Under the pieces are notes generated by a model. It worked only from the letters and a program-made list of their open reading frames with translations, was not told the DNA's origin and made no database searches. The translations under genes and the position numbers were made by a program. Below, in pieces: positions 27,286 to 36,600 of a stretch of DNA of 64,000 bases. Within the stretch, counting starts at the first letter, position 1, and the number at the start of each line of letters is the position of its first letter. The stretch covers positions 1 through 64,000 of the forward strand of contig JAIRVG010000053.1 of NCBI GenBank assembly GCA_031253995.1, read 5' to 3'. Source of the stretch: Paucimonas sp. GTDB taxonomy: Bacteria; Pseudomonadota; Gammaproteobacteria; Pseudomonadales; Pseudomonadaceae.

Positions 27286-28290
27286 ATGAAGCGACTCGCG
27301 GACATCAAGATTTCCACCCTCGACCTGGTGCCGGTGCGCCAGGACGGCGGCCCGGCGCAGGCCCTGCGCAACTCGCTGGACCTGGCGCAACATGCAGAAC
27401 GCTTCGGTTACCACCGTTTCTGGGTGGCCGAGCACCACAACATGGACGGCATCGCCAGTTCGGCCACGTCGGTGCTGCTGGGTTACCTGGCGGGCGGCAC
27501 CTCGACCATCCGCCTCGGCTCGGGCGGGGTGATGCTGCCCAACCATGCGCCGCTGGTGATCGCCGAGCAGTTCGGCACCCTGGCCAGCCTCTATCCCGGC
27601 CGCATCGAACTCGGCCTGGGCCGTGCCCCCGGTTCCGATCAGATGACCGCCCGCGCCCTGCGCCGCGAGCGTTCCGGCAGTGCCGATGATTTCCCGGACG
27701 ACGTGCTGGAACTGATGCGCTACCTCGGCCCGCGCACCCCGGATCAGAAAGTGATCGCCGTGCCGGGGCATGGCACCGAGGTGCCGATCTGGCTGCTGGG
27801 TTCCAGCCTGTTCAGTGCCCAGCTGGCCGGCCAGCTCGGTCTGCCCTATGCCTTCGCCTCGCACTTCGCACCGCGCTTCATGCATGAGGCGATCCGGGTC
27901 TATCGCAATCACTTCAAGCCGTCGGCGGTGCTCGATGCGCCGTATGTGATGCTGGGAGTGCCGATGGTGGTGGCGGAAACGGACGAGAAGGCGGAGTACC
28001 TGGCGACCTCGGTTTACCAGCGCATTCTCGCGCTGATGCGCGGCCAGAGCCTGATGCAGCAGCCGCCGGTGGAGAGCATGAACGGGCTGTGGCTGCCCCA
28101 TGAGCGCGAGGCGGTGGGCGATTTCCTCGGCCTGGCGATGATCGGCAGTCCGGCGAAGGTGAAGGCCAAGCTGGAGGTGTTGCTGGAGCAGACCGGAGCG
28201 GATGAGCTGATCTTCACCTCGGACCTGTATGAGCATGCTGATCGGCTGCGGTCGTATGAGTTGATGGCGCAGACCGTGTTGAACAGTTGA
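27286..28290 (+). CDS. Luciferase-like flavin monooxygenase (LLM family)
   Basis: A 334-residue bacterial luciferase-like protein, group 1 (alkanal monooxygenase-like). Signatures are [40 protein letters not shown] and [17 protein letters not shown]. These enzymes use reduced FMN, but the substrate is unknown. The gene is divergent from osmC and followed by a hairpin (GGACCGC-GTT-GCGGTCC, 28297-28313). Confidence 0.88.
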   Translation: MKRLADIKISTLDLVPVRQDGGPAQALRNSLDLAQHAERFGYHRFWVAEHHNMDGIASSATSVLLGYLAGGTSTIRLGSGGVMLPNHAPLVIAEQFGTLASLYPGRIELGLGRAPGSDQMTARALRRERSGSADDFPDDVLELMRYLGPRTPDQKVIAVPGHGTEVPIWLLGSSLFSAQLAGQLGLPYAFASHFAPRFMHEAIRVYRNHFKPSAVLDAPYVMLGVPMVVAETDEKAEYLATSVYQRILALMRGQSLMQQPPVESMNGLWLPHEREAVGDFLGLAMIGSPAKVKAKLEVLLEQTGADELIFTSDLYEHADRLRSYELMAQTVLNS

Positions 28291-28338
28291 GTTCGGGGAC
28301 CGCGTTGCGGTCCTTCGCGGGCAAGCCACTCTCCTACG

Positions 28339-28366
28339 AAAAAAGCGAAGGGCCGCAGCGCGGCCC
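28339..28366 (-). terminator. Intrinsic terminator of the DUF1161 gene
   Basis: Read on the minus strand: hairpin GGGCCGC-GCT-GCGGCCC followed by TTCGCTTTTTT, directly after the stop of the gene 28372-28596. Confidence 0.8.
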
Positions 28367-28371
28367 CAGGC

Positions 28372-28596
28372 TCAACCGCGCTTGTAGACGATTTCCTTGG
28401 TCCCGCCCTCACACGTCCCCACCACATGCCCGCCAGCGGCAGCCCCCTTGTCCACCACCTCCAGCGAATAATGCTGCACACCCTTGGCATCCAGCTTCGC
28501 CGCAATCTCGCTCTTCAGCTCTTCACACGGCTTGCCGGCCGCAAACGCGCCACCAGCCAGACCCATCAGTGCTACCGCCAGAATCACCTGCTTCAT
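28372..28596 (-). CDS. DUF1161 periplasmic protein (second copy)
   Basis: A 74-residue exported protein with signal peptide MKQVILAVALMGLAGGAFA and mature part GKPCEELKSEIAAKLDAKGV, then VVGTCEGGTKEIVYKR. It is clearly paralogous to the gene at 26373-26606 (same two cysteines). The ATG at 28596 has AAGGAGAG upstream; the longer frame begins without a ribosome site. Function unknown. Confidence 0.85.
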   Translation of the reverse strand: MKQVILAVALMGLAGGAFAAGKPCEELKSEIAAKLDAKGVQHYSLEVVDKGAAAGGHVVGTCEGGTKEIVYKRG

Positions 28597-28628
28597 TGAT
28601 CGCTCTCCTTGTTGGACCAAAATAGGCA

Positions 28629-28707
28629 GCTGCAAGCTTCAAGCTGCAAGCGACAAGAAGAAGCAATCCACGACCCCCCGCTTTTCTTGCAGCTTGAAAC
28701 TTGCAGC
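28629..28707. repeat. Inverted repeat with 22-base arms
   Basis: GCTGCAAGCTTCAAGCTGC plus AAG (28629-28650) is matched in reverse by 28686-28707 with one mismatch. It lies between the dodecin and DUF1161 genes (both minus strand) and may end the dodecin transcript. The arms are themselves built from repeated GCTGCAAG/CTTCAAG units. Confidence 0.75.
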
Positions 28708-28718
28708 TTGCCGCTGAT

Positions 28719-28934
28719 TCAGCTGTTGGCGATGCGGAACCCGACTTTCAGGGTTACCTGGAAATGCGCCGCCTTGTTGTCGCGGATATGCCCGCGGGTG
28801 TCCACCACCTCGAACCATTCCAGGTGCTTGATGCTCTTGCCGGCTTCGGCCAGGGCATTGTTGATCGCATCCTCGATGCTGGTGGGGGACGAGCCGACAA
28901 GCTCGATCTTCTTGTAGGTGTGATGATCGGACAT
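28719..28934 (-). CDS. Dodecin flavin-binding protein
   Basis: A 71-residue protein of the dodecin family: [20 protein letters not shown], then [13 protein letters not shown] and [12 protein letters not shown]. The conserved Trp (EWFEV) stacks on the flavin in known dodecins, which form hollow dodecamers that buffer FMN or riboflavin. The start has AAGGAGAA 6 nt upstream. Confidence 0.93.
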   Translation of the reverse strand: MSDHHTYKKIELVGSSPTSIEDAINNALAEAGKSIKHLEWFEVVDTRGHIRDNKAAHFQVTLKVGFRIANS

Positions 28935-29092
28935 CGCTGTTCTCCTTCTGGAATGTGCGCATTGAGCCTAGCAGCGCCGGGCCGTTTTACCTCTGAGGTC
29001 GCCATCGCGCTAAACGTTCGATCGCACTGCACTTTCCAGACGGCCCGGAGTCGGAACCTACACACCTCACTCAACCCTGAAGGAGAGTCACC

Positions 29093-29419
29093 ATGGCCAA
29101 TAGCTCGCTACGCAAAGCCTCGCTGCAAAGCATGGAAGCGGAAATCGAAAGCCTGCTGAAATCCCTGGAGAGCCTGAAAGACGATGCCTCGGACGAATCG
29201 CGCAAAACCATGAAGGCCCTGCGCAGCAGCGCCGAGAATGCCCTGCGCCATTCCCGCGACCTGCTCGGCGATGCCTATGAAGAGGTGAAGACCCGCACCC
29301 GCGAGACCAGCCTGGCCACCCGCGACTATGCCCAGCAACACCCTTGGACCACCGCCGGCGTGGCCATCGGCGCCCTCGGCCTGCTGGCCGCCTACCTGAT
29401 GTGCAAGCGCGGCGACTGA
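29093..29419 (+). CDS. DUF883 (ElaB/YqjD-like) membrane-anchored protein
   Basis: A 108-residue protein. A long amphipathic helical region (about 1-75; [20 protein letters not shown]) is followed by a C-terminal transmembrane segment ([18 protein letters not shown]) ending in CKRGD. This is the DUF883/ElaB plan, a tail-anchored inner-membrane protein; E. coli members bind ribosomes in stationary phase. Its 3' end overlaps the convergent trpI gene by 28 bp. Confidence 0.9.
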   Translation: MANSSLRKASLQSMEAEIESLLKSLESLKDDASDESRKTMKALRSSAENALRHSRDLLGDAYEEVKTRTRETSLATRDYAQQHPWTTAGVAIGALGLLAAYLMCKRGD

Positions 29420-30312
29420 TCGCCCTGTTGCGCCAGCTCTGTGCGCAACCATCCCGCCAATTGCTCGGCGCGCCCGTCTGCGGCGCGTCGCGGCACCCAC
29501 AGCGCCAGTGATGCCTCGGTGGGGCTGAAGCCCCAGGGCGCCGCCAGGCGTCCGCTGCGCAGATCGTCGGCCACCAGCGGTTGCGGCGCGATCGCCACGC
29601 CCAGGCCGGCCCCGGCCGCTTCCAGCAAGTAGTACAGATGCTCGAATCCCTGCCCGTAACGCAAGGCGCCAGGCTCGATGCCCTGTTGCCGTGCCCAGTC
29701 CGGCCAGGCCTGCGGCCGCGAGGTGGTGTGCAGCAGCGCTTCGTCGAGCAGGGCGCTGGCCGGTTTGTCCCGCAGGCGCTCGAAGCCGGCGAAGTGCGGG
29801 CTGAGCACCGGCCCCACGCATTCCTGCGCCAGCACATGCACCTCCATGTCCGCCGGCCACGGCGGCTCGGCGAACACCAGCAGCGCATCCAGCCCCGGAC
29901 GGCGCGGGTCGAGGTCGCCTTCGCCGGCCGACAGGTGCAGGCGCAGGTCGGGCAGGTCGGCGTTAAGGCGGCCCAACCTGGGAATGAACCAGCGCGCCAG
30001 CAGGCTGCCCGAGCAGCCGAGGACGAACGGCGCATCCGCACCGCTCTGGCTCAGCTCGGCGCACACCACGCGCAGGCGCTCGAAGGCCTCGCCGCTGACT
30101 TCCCGCAGGCGCAGGCCGGCATCTGTGAGTTTGAGGCCGCGCCCGTCCTTGACGAACAGGCTGACCCCAAGATGGCTTTCCAGCGCCTTCAACTGCCGGC
30201 TCACCGCGCCGTGGGTCACGTGCAGTTGCTCGGCCGCCTGGCTGACACTGCCCAGGCGGGCAGTCACCTCGAAGGCGCGAAGGGCATTCAGCGGGGGCAG
30301 TTCACGAGACAT
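29392..30312 (-). CDS. trpI: TrpI, LysR-type activator of trpBA
   Basis: A 306-residue LysR regulator with N-terminal HTH ([20 protein letters not shown]) and a periplasmic-binding-protein-like effector domain. Its position, divergent from trpBA with a 110-bp gap, is that of TrpI, which activates trpBA when indoleglycerol phosphate binds. The TrpI sites should lie in 30313-30422, overlapping its own promoter. Confidence 0.93.
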   Translation of the reverse strand: MSRELPPLNALRAFEVTARLGSVSQAAEQLHVTHGAVSRQLKALESHLGVSLFVKDGRGLKLTDAGLRLREVSGEAFERLRVVCAELSQSGADAPFVLGCSGSLLARWFIPRLGRLNADLPDLRLHLSAGEGDLDPRRPGLDALLVFAEPPWPADMEVHVLAQECVGPVLSPHFAGFERLRDKPASALLDEALLHTTSRPQAWPDWARQQGIEPGALRYGQGFEHLYYLLEAAGAGLGVAIAPQPLVADDLRSGRLAAPWGFSPTEASLALWVPRRAADGRAEQLAGWLRTELAQQGDQSPRLHIR

Positions 30313-30422
30313 GACGTGTGAGTTTTCCTGACGGGTTGCGGCGATCTTATCGGTTTTCAGCGGGGCCTGTCGTGGTTAGAGTAGGCCCATTGTCAGAACA
30401 ATCCTTCTTACCGGAGCGACCC

Positions 30423-31649
30423 ATGACCCAGACCAACCTTCGCAGCGGCCCCGACGCCAACGGCCTGTTCGGCGCCTTCGGCGGCCGCTACGTCGCCGAA
30501 ACCCTGATGCCACTGGTGCTCGACCTGGCCCGCGAATACGAAGCGGCCAAGGCCGACCCGGAATTCCTCGAACAGCTGGCCTACTTCCAGCGCGACTACA
30601 TCGGCCGCCCGAACCCGCTGTACTTCGCCGAGCGCCTGACCGAGCACTGCGGCGGCGCGAAGATCTTCTTCAAGCGTGAAGAACTGAACCACACCGGCGC
30701 GCACAAGGTGAACAACTGCATCGGCCAGGTCCTGCTGGCCAAGCGCATGGGCAAGAAACGCCTGATCGCCGAGACCGGCGCCGGCATGCACGGCGTGGCC
30801 ACCGCCACCGTCGCCGCCCGCTTCGGCCTGCCCTGCGTGATCTACATGGGCGCCACCGACATCGAGCGCCAGCAGGCCAACGTGTTCCGCATGAAGCTGC
30901 TGGGCGCCGAGATCGTCCCGGTCACCGCCGGCACCGGCACCCTCAAGGACGCGATGAACGAAGCCCTGCGCGACTGGGTAACCAACGTCGACGACACCTT
31001 CTACCTGATCGGCACCGTGGCCGGCCCGCACCCATACCCGGCGATGGTCCGCGACTTCCAGTCGATCATCGGCAAGGAAACCCGCGCCCAGCTGCACGAG
31101 AAGGAAGGCCGCCTGCCGGACAGCCTGATCGCCTGCGTCGGCGGCGGCTCCAACGCCATGGGCCTGTTCCACGACTTCCTCGATGACACCAGCGTGCAGA
31201 TCATCGGCGTCGAAGCCGGCGGCCATGGCGTCGACACCGACAAGCATGCCGCCAGCCTCAACGGCGGCGTGCCGGGTGTGCTGCACGGCAACCGCACCTA
31301 CCTGCTGCAGGACGACGACGGCCAGATCACCGACGCCCACTCGATTTCCGCCGGCCTCGACTACCCGGGCATCGGCCCCGAGCACGCCTGGTTGCACGAG
31401 ATCAAGCGCGTCGAATACGTGAGCATCACCGACGACGAAGCCCTCGGCGCGTTCCACACCTGCTGCCGCCTGGAAGGCATCATCCCGGCGCTGGAAAGCT
31501 CCCACGCCCTGGCCGAAGCCATCAAGCGCGCACCGACCCTGCCCAAGGACCACCTGATGGTGATCTGCCTGTCCGGGCGCGGCGACAAAGACATGCAAAC
31601 CGTAATGAGCCATATGGCCGCGACCGCAGAGCAGGAGAAGCAGGCATGA
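30423..31649 (+). CDS. trpB: Tryptophan synthase beta chain
   Basis: A 408-residue PLP enzyme joining indole and serine to tryptophan. The PLP lysine lies in [14 protein letters not shown], the catalytic Glu in [10 protein letters not shown], and the phosphate loop in [10 protein letters not shown]. The ATG at 30423 follows GGAGCGACC. It overlaps trpA by 4 bp and is divergent from trpI, the conserved Pseudomonas trpBA operon. Confidence 0.98.
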   Translation: MTQTNLRSGPDANGLFGAFGGRYVAETLMPLVLDLAREYEAAKADPEFLEQLAYFQRDYIGRPNPLYFAERLTEHCGGAKIFFKREELNHTGAHKVNNCIGQVLLAKRMGKKRLIAETGAGMHGVATATVAARFGLPCVIYMGATDIERQQANVFRMKLLGAEIVPVTAGTGTLKDAMNEALRDWVTNVDDTFYLIGTVAGPHPYPAMVRDFQSIIGKETRAQLHEKEGRLPDSLIACVGGGSNAMGLFHDFLDDTSVQIIGVEAGGHGVDTDKHAASLNGGVPGVLHGNRTYLLQDDDGQITDAHSISAGLDYPGIGPEHAWLHEIKRVEYVSITDDEALGAFHTCCRLEGIIPALESSHALAEAIKRAPTLPKDHLMVICLSGRGDKDMQTVMSHMAATAEQEKQA

Positions 31650-32458
31650 GCCGTCTCGAACAGCGTTTTTCCGAGCTGAAGCAGGAAGGGCGTGCCGCCC
31701 TGGTGACCTTCATCACCGCTGGCGACCCGGGCTACGATGCCTCGCTGAAGATCCTCAAGGGCCTGCCGGCGGCCGGTGCCGACGTGATCGAGCTGGGCAT
31801 GCCGTTCACCGATCCGATGGCCGATGGCGTGGCGATCCAGCTGGCGACCCTGCGCGCCCTGGATGCCGGCCAGACCCTGGCCAAGACCCTGCAGATGGTT
31901 CGCGAATTCCGTGTGGACAACCAGACCACGCCGATCGTGCTGATGGGCTACTACAACCCGATCCATCGCTTTGGCGTGGCGAAGTTCGTGGTCGAGGCCA
32001 ATGAAGCCGGCGTCGATGGCCTGATCATCGTCGACCTGCCGCCGGAGCACGACGCCGAGCTGGCGACCCCGGCCCAGGCTGCGGGCATCGACTTCATCCG
32101 CCTGACCACCCCGACCACCGATGACGCGCGTCTGCCGCGGGTGCTGGAGCGCAGTTCGGGCTTCGTCTACTACGTGTCGGTGGCGGGCGTGACCGGTGCC
32201 GGCTCGGCGACCACCGAGCATGTGAGCGAGGCCGTGGCGCGTCTGCGTCGGCACACCGACTTGCCGGTGAGCGTTGGTTTCGGGATCCGTACGCCGGAGC
32301 AGGCCGCGGCGATCGCGCGGTTGGCGGAAGGCGTGGTGGTGGGATCGGCGCTGGTGGACAAGATCGCTACCGCGGCGAGCCCGGAGCAGGCTGTGGATAA
32401 CGTCCTGGCGCTGTGCTCGGCCCTGGCCGAAGGCGTGCGCGGCGCACGCAAGGCCTAA
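31646..32458 (+). CDS. trpA: Tryptophan synthase alpha chain
   Basis: A 270-residue TIM-barrel subunit cleaving indoleglycerol phosphate. Catalytic residues are visible in [15 protein letters not shown] (Glu) and [10 protein letters not shown] (Asp); the phosphate site is [11 protein letters not shown]. Its ATG overlaps the trpB stop (ATGA), indicating coupled translation in the alpha2beta2 complex. A strong hairpin follows. Confidence 0.98.
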   Translation: MSRLEQRFSELKQEGRAALVTFITAGDPGYDASLKILKGLPAAGADVIELGMPFTDPMADGVAIQLATLRALDAGQTLAKTLQMVREFRVDNQTTPIVLMGYYNPIHRFGVAKFVVEANEAGVDGLIIVDLPPEHDAELATPAQAAGIDFIRLTTPTTDDARLPRVLERSSGFVYYVSVAGVTGAGSATTEHVSEAVARLRRHTDLPVSVGFGIRTPEQAAAIARLAEGVVVGSALVDKIATAASPEQAVDNVLALCSALAEGVRGARKA

Positions 32459-32470
32459 GAACGCCTCCGA

Positions 32471-32506
32471 CCCTGTTGGGAGCGGGTTCACCCGCTCCCA
32501 ACAGGG
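32471..32506 (+). terminator. REP-like hairpin ending trpBA
   Basis: Perfect 16-base arms CCCTGTTGGGAGCGGG and CCCGCTCCCAACAGGG with a TTCA loop, followed by CTCT rather than a U-tract. It lies between trpA and a convergent gene and can act in both directions. Confidence 0.65.
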
Positions 32507-32525
32507 CTCTCTACCCGCCTGAAGA

Positions 32526-32855
32526 TCATTCGAAGATCGACAGATCCAGCGGCCTGACATCCCCCATCCAGATCGCATGGTCCCGGTGATCCGCCAGTTC
32601 ATCCCCGGTCAGCGGATGCAGGAACACCACCAATCCCTTCCGATACAACGCCAGCCACGGCAACACCACCCCGATCAGTTCCGGCCCGAAGGCCAGTTGG
32701 CAGCTCCAGTCCGGATGCGGCCCCACCGGCTTGCGGTGCATGCGGCCCATGGTCACCGGAAACAGCTTGGCCGTCTCCTCGCACAACGCCTGCGCCTGCT
32801 CGAACGTGCTCTCGTCGTAATACACGTGGGCGTGATAGCCCTTGATCCTATCCAC
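32526..32855 (-). CDS. DOPA 4,5-dioxygenase family protein
   Basis: A 109-residue protein with conserved histidines in GYHAHVYYDE, VGPHPDWSCQLAF and VFLHPLTGDELADHRDHAIW, fitting the compact DOPA-dioxygenase-like family (PF08883). The plant and fungal relatives open the catechol ring of DOPA; the bacterial substrate is unknown. It lies downstream of, and co-directional with, the LysR gene at 32895. Confidence 0.85.
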   Translation of the reverse strand: MDRIKGYHAHVYYDESTFEQAQALCEETAKLFPVTMGRMHRKPVGPHPDWSCQLAFGPELIGVVLPWLALYRKGLVVFLHPLTGDELADHRDHAIWMGDVRPLDLSIFE

Positions 32856-32894
32856 CGCTGAACTCCTGAAATCGACAACTCGCTGCGCCGCAGT

Positions 32895-33809
32895 CTATAC
32901 GAGCTGTCCCGCCTGTTCTTCCGTCAACCACTCGACGAATCGCTCGATCAGTACGTTGCGCCGCTTGCGCGGCGGACGTACCACATAGTATCCCTTGGCA
33001 GAACGAATTGATGTATTCAGGGGCTGGCACAGCAGGCCTTGATCGAGCAGGGCGTCGACCAGGTGGCGCCAGCCGATGGCCACGCCTTGTCCTGCGATGG
33101 CGGCCTGGATCAGCAAGGTGTAATTGTCGAAACGCAGCGGCCCGGACGTCGGCGGACTGGCCAGCCCCAGCTCGCGAAACACACCGCTCCAGTCGAACCA
33201 GCGACTCGCCGACTCCCCTCGCAAGTGCAGCAACGGCAGTTCGGCAAGGCTCGCAGGCGTCAGCGGCAACGCCCTTTCCCCCAGCAAACGCGGGCTGCAA
33301 ACCGGGAAAACCTCTTCGTCGAAGAGCCACTGCGCCTCACCCTGGCGGAAGCGCCCGTCGCCGAACAGCACCGCCACATCGATGTCCGGACGCAGCATGG
33401 CGTGGCTGCGCTCGCTGGTGACCAGGCTCACATCGACCCGTGGATTGGCCTGGTGGAAACGCTGCAATCGGGGCATCAGCCAGTACGCAGCGAAGGCGAA
33501 ATCCGTAGCCACCCGCAGCACTTCATGCTGGCCGCGCCCGGCCACCTGGGACACGCCATCGTCGAGATTGAGCATGCCCATGTGTACTTGCTCGTACAGC
33601 AGTACACCGGCCTCGGTCAGCTCTATCCCGCGGTAGATGCGGTCGAACAGGCGCGCGCCGAGCTGCTCTTCCAGGCGCTTGATCTGCTGGCTGACCGCCG
33701 GCTGGGTAGTGCCCAGCTCGACCGCCGCCGCGGTGAAACTGTGATGACGCGCTGCGGCCTCGAACACACGCAACACGTCCAGGGACATGCCCTCCAGTGC
33801 TTCAAACAT
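32895..33809 (-). CDS. LysR-type regulator of choline-sulfate use
   Basis: A 304-residue LysR regulator with HTH HSFTAAAVELGTTQPAVSQQ and a typical substrate-binding domain. It is divergent from betC (114-bp gap), which matches the regulator beside choline sulfatase in other Pseudomonas. It probably activates betC-choX in response to choline-O-sulfate or choline. A DnaA-box-like TTATCCACA lies in the gap at 33874. Confidence 0.85.
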   Translation of the reverse strand: MFEALEGMSLDVLRVFEAAARHHSFTAAAVELGTTQPAVSQQIKRLEEQLGARLFDRIYRGIELTEAGVLLYEQVHMGMLNLDDGVSQVAGRGQHEVLRVATDFAFAAYWLMPRLQRFHQANPRVDVSLVTSERSHAMLRPDIDVAVLFGDGRFRQGEAQWLFDEEVFPVCSPRLLGERALPLTPASLAELPLLHLRGESASRWFDWSGVFRELGLASPPTSGPLRFDNYTLLIQAAIAGQGVAIGWRHLVDALLDQGLLCQPLNTSIRSAKGYYVVRPPRKRRNVLIERFVEWLTEEQAGQLV

Positions 33810-33923
33810 AAGCTCAGCTAATCCTAGTCATTGTCGCCCACGGGCTTTACCCGGTTTCGGTTGAGGAACAGGCTTATCCACAGCCGTATCCCATAATGCC
33901 TGACGATGGAATGCCGTGACCTT

Positions 33924-35435
33924 ATGAAACGCAAGAACATCCTCTTCATCATGGCCGACCAGATGGCCGCGCCGTTGCTGCCGATCTACGCGCCGTCGCC
34001 GATCCGCATGCCCCACCTGAGCCGCCTGGCCGCCGAGGCCGTGGTGTTCGATTCCGCCTACTGCAACAGCCCGCTGTGTGCGCCGTCGCGTTTCACCCTG
34101 GTCAGCGGCCAGTTGCCGAGCAAGATCGGCGCCTACGACAACGCCGCCGATTTCCCCGCCGACATTCCCACCTACGCCCACTACCTGCGCCGCCTCGGCT
34201 ACCGCACGGCGCTGTCGGGCAAGATGCACTTCTGCGGCCCGGACCAGCTGCACGGCTACGAAGAACGCCTGACCAGCGACATCTACCCGGCCGACTACGG
34301 CTGGGCGGTGAACTGGGACGCCGCGGACGAGCGCCCGAGCTGGTACCACAACATGTCCTCGGTGCTGCAGGCCGGGCCTTGCGTGCGCACCAACCAGCTG
34401 GATTTCGACGAGGAGGTGGTGTTCAAGGCGCAGCAATACCTCTACGACCATGTCCGCGAGGGCAGTGAGCAGCCGTTCTGCCTCACCGTGTCGATGACCC
34501 ACCCCCACGACCCGTACACCATTCCCAAGGCGTTCTGGGACCTGTACAGCGACGACGAGATCCCCCTGCCGAAGCTGCCCTTCGCCCAGCGCGAGCTGGA
34601 CCCGCACTCCCAACGCCTGCTCAAGGTCTACGACCTGTGGGACAAGCCGCTGCCTGTGGATAAGGTCCGCGATGCCCGACGCGCCTACTTCGGCGCCTGC
34701 AGCTACATCGACGCCAACATCGGCAAGCTCCTGCAGACGCTGGAAGAAACCGACCTGGCCGACGACACCCTGATCGTCTTCTCCGGTGACCACGGCGACA
34801 TGCTTGGCGAGCGCGGGCTCTGGTACAAGATGCACTGGTTCGAGATGTCCGCCCGGGTGCCGCTGCTGATCCATGCGCCGGGGCAGTTCGGCGCCAGGCG
34901 GGTCAGCGCCTCGGTGTCCACCTGCGACCTGCTGCCGACCCTGGTGGAGCTGGCCGGCGGCAGCGTCGAAGCCAACCTGCCGCTGGACGGCCGCTCGCTG
35001 CTCGGCCACCTGAACGGGGAGGGCGGGCACGACGAGGTGATCGGCGAATACATGGCCGAGGGCACCATCAGCCCGCTGATGATGATCCGCCGCGGGGCCT
35101 ACAAGTTCATCTACAGCGAGGACGATCCCTGCCTGCTCTACGATGTGGAGGCCGATCCGCAGGAGCTCGACAACCTCGCCGAACGTCCACGGCATGCCGA
35201 TCTTGTCGCGGCATTGCTTGCCGAGTGCCGTCAGCGCTGGAACATCCCGCAACTGCGCGAGCAGGTGCTGGCCAGCCAGCGCCGCCGCCGTTTCGTCGCC
35301 GCAGCCCTTGCCACCGGCACGCTGAAGAGCTGGGATCACCAGCCCCTGGTCGATGCCAGTCAGCAGTACATGCGCAACCACATCGATCTCGACGACCTGG
35401 AGCGCAAGGCGCGTTATCCACAACCTGCCCGCTAA
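33924..35435 (+). CDS. betC: Choline-sulfatase
   Basis: A 503-residue type I sulfatase hydrolysing choline-O-sulfate to choline and sulfate. The formylglycine signature is CAPSR within CNSPLCAPSRFTLVSGQ. Metal ligands are in NILFIMADQ and FSGDHGDMLGERGLWYKMHW, and there is a C-terminal choline-sulfatase extension. The ATG at 33924 (KRKNILFIM) is preferred; 33906 is also possible. choX follows after 18 bp, so both form one unit. Confidence 0.95.
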   Translation: MKRKNILFIMADQMAAPLLPIYAPSPIRMPHLSRLAAEAVVFDSAYCNSPLCAPSRFTLVSGQLPSKIGAYDNAADFPADIPTYAHYLRRLGYRTALSGKMHFCGPDQLHGYEERLTSDIYPADYGWAVNWDAADERPSWYHNMSSVLQAGPCVRTNQLDFDEEVVFKAQQYLYDHVREGSEQPFCLTVSMTHPHDPYTIPKAFWDLYSDDEIPLPKLPFAQRELDPHSQRLLKVYDLWDKPLPVDKVRDARRAYFGACSYIDANIGKLLQTLEETDLADDTLIVFSGDHGDMLGERGLWYKMHWFEMSARVPLLIHAPGQFGARRVSASVSTCDLLPTLVELAGGSVEANLPLDGRSLLGHLNGEGGHDEVIGEYMAEGTISPLMMIRRGAYKFIYSEDDPCLLYDVEADPQELDNLAERPRHADLVAALLAECRQRWNIPQLREQVLASQRRRRFVAAALATGTLKSWDHQPLVDASQQYMRNHIDLDDLERKARYPQPAR

Positions 35436-35453
35436 TCATTCGAGGAACGCAGC

Positions 35454-36377
35454 ATGAAAGGGTTATCCACAAACGTTGTCGCGGTTGTTCTTACCCTCGC
35501 TGTCGGCGCCGCGCAGGCCGAGGACAGCAAATGCGAGATGGTCAGGATGGCCGATCCGGGCTGGAGCGATATCGCCGCCACCAATGCGGTCGCGCGCTTC
35601 CTGCTGGAAGGCGCCGGCTACCAGACACGGATCGATTCGCTGGCCGTGCCGATCATCTACGGCGGCCTCAAGGACGGCCTGGTCGACGCCTTCCTCGGCA
35701 ACTGGATGCCGGCGCAGCAGGGCTTCCACGACAAGTTCGTGGCCAACGGCGACGTCGACCAGCTGGCGCGCAACCTCGAAGGCACCGAGTTCACCCTGGC
35801 GGTGCCGGAGGCGGTGTGGGAGTCCGGCGTGAAGGACTTCGCCGACCTGCAGAAACGCGCCGGCGAGTTCGACCGCAAGATCTACGGCATCGGCTCAGGG
35901 GCCCCGGCCAACCTGTCGTTGCAGTCGATCATCGACAAGAACGAGTTCAACCTTGGCGGCTGGAAGCTGGTGGAATCCAGCGAACAGGCGATGCTGGCCC
36001 AGGTGCAGCGGGCGGTGAAACGCGACAAGCCGATCGTGTTCCTCGGCTGGACCCCGCACCCGATGAATGTGCAGCTGAAGATGCGCTACCTCACCGGTGG
36101 CGAGCAGTGGTTCGGCAGCAGCGGCAGCGTCTACACCCTGACCCGCAAGGGTTATGCACAGGCCTGCCCGAACGCGGCGAAACTGCTCGCCAACCTGAGC
36201 TTCAGCCAGGGCATGGAAAACACCATCATGGCCAATGTCGTGGATAACAAGATGAGCTACGACGATGCCGCCAAAGCCTGGATCCGCTCCAACCCGGCGC
36301 TGCTCGATGGCTGGCTGCAAGGCGTCAGCACCCGCGACGGCGGCGACGCCCTGGCGGCGGTGAAGGCCCGGCTGTAA
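35454..36377 (+). CDS. choX: Choline ABC transporter substrate-binding protein (ChoX-like)
   Basis: A 307-residue periplasmic protein with a signal peptide ending GAAQAE. It belongs to the OpuAC/ProX-type choline-betaine binders, with MADPGWSDIAATNAVARFLL, FLGNWMPAQQGFHDKF, GIGSGAPANLSLQ and VFLGWTPHPMN (aromatic-box Trp and Tyr residues). There are no permease or ATPase genes next to it, so it must share a transporter encoded elsewhere. Linked to betC, it likely delivers choline or choline sulfate. Confidence 0.9.
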   Translation: MKGLSTNVVAVVLTLAVGAAQAEDSKCEMVRMADPGWSDIAATNAVARFLLEGAGYQTRIDSLAVPIIYGGLKDGLVDAFLGNWMPAQQGFHDKFVANGDVDQLARNLEGTEFTLAVPEAVWESGVKDFADLQKRAGEFDRKIYGIGSGAPANLSLQSIIDKNEFNLGGWKLVESSEQAMLAQVQRAVKRDKPIVFLGWTPHPMNVQLKMRYLTGGEQWFGSSGSVYTLTRKGYAQACPNAAKLLANLSFSQGMENTIMANVVDNKMSYDDAAKAWIRSNPALLDGWLQGVSTRDGGDALAAVKARL

Positions 36378-36420
36378 CCCACCCGTGTGGGAGGAACACA
36401 AGTAGAGAGCTTGACGCAGA

Positions 36421-36520
36421 CCCTGTGGGAGCGGGTTTACCCGCGATTGCGATAGTGAATTCACCACCGCAATCGCGGGTGAACCCGCTCCCACAGGTCC
36501 CCGCTAAATCAATAAGTCAT
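36421..36520. repeat. REP inverted pair with adjoining 22-bp dispersed unit
   Basis: Inverted arms CCCTGTGGGAGCGGGTTTAC and the matching GTGAACCCGCTCCCACAGG, each carrying CGCGATTGCG inward, span 36421-36498. Abutting on the right is the complement of ATGACTTATTGATTTAGC plus GGGG, the same unit as at 10111. The pair separates choX from the SulP gene. Confidence 0.8.
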
Positions 36521-36600
36521 GTGCTGTTCCATGAGAGGGAACTTGCGGTAGCGCACCAGACCCCGCACCCTTGACAGCCTCACCGGTAAAGAGCGACCCG

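Noticed and set aside
36235..36247. Additional DnaA box in choX (CGTGGATAA)
   Set aside because: Eight of nine bases only; not counted with the exact sites.
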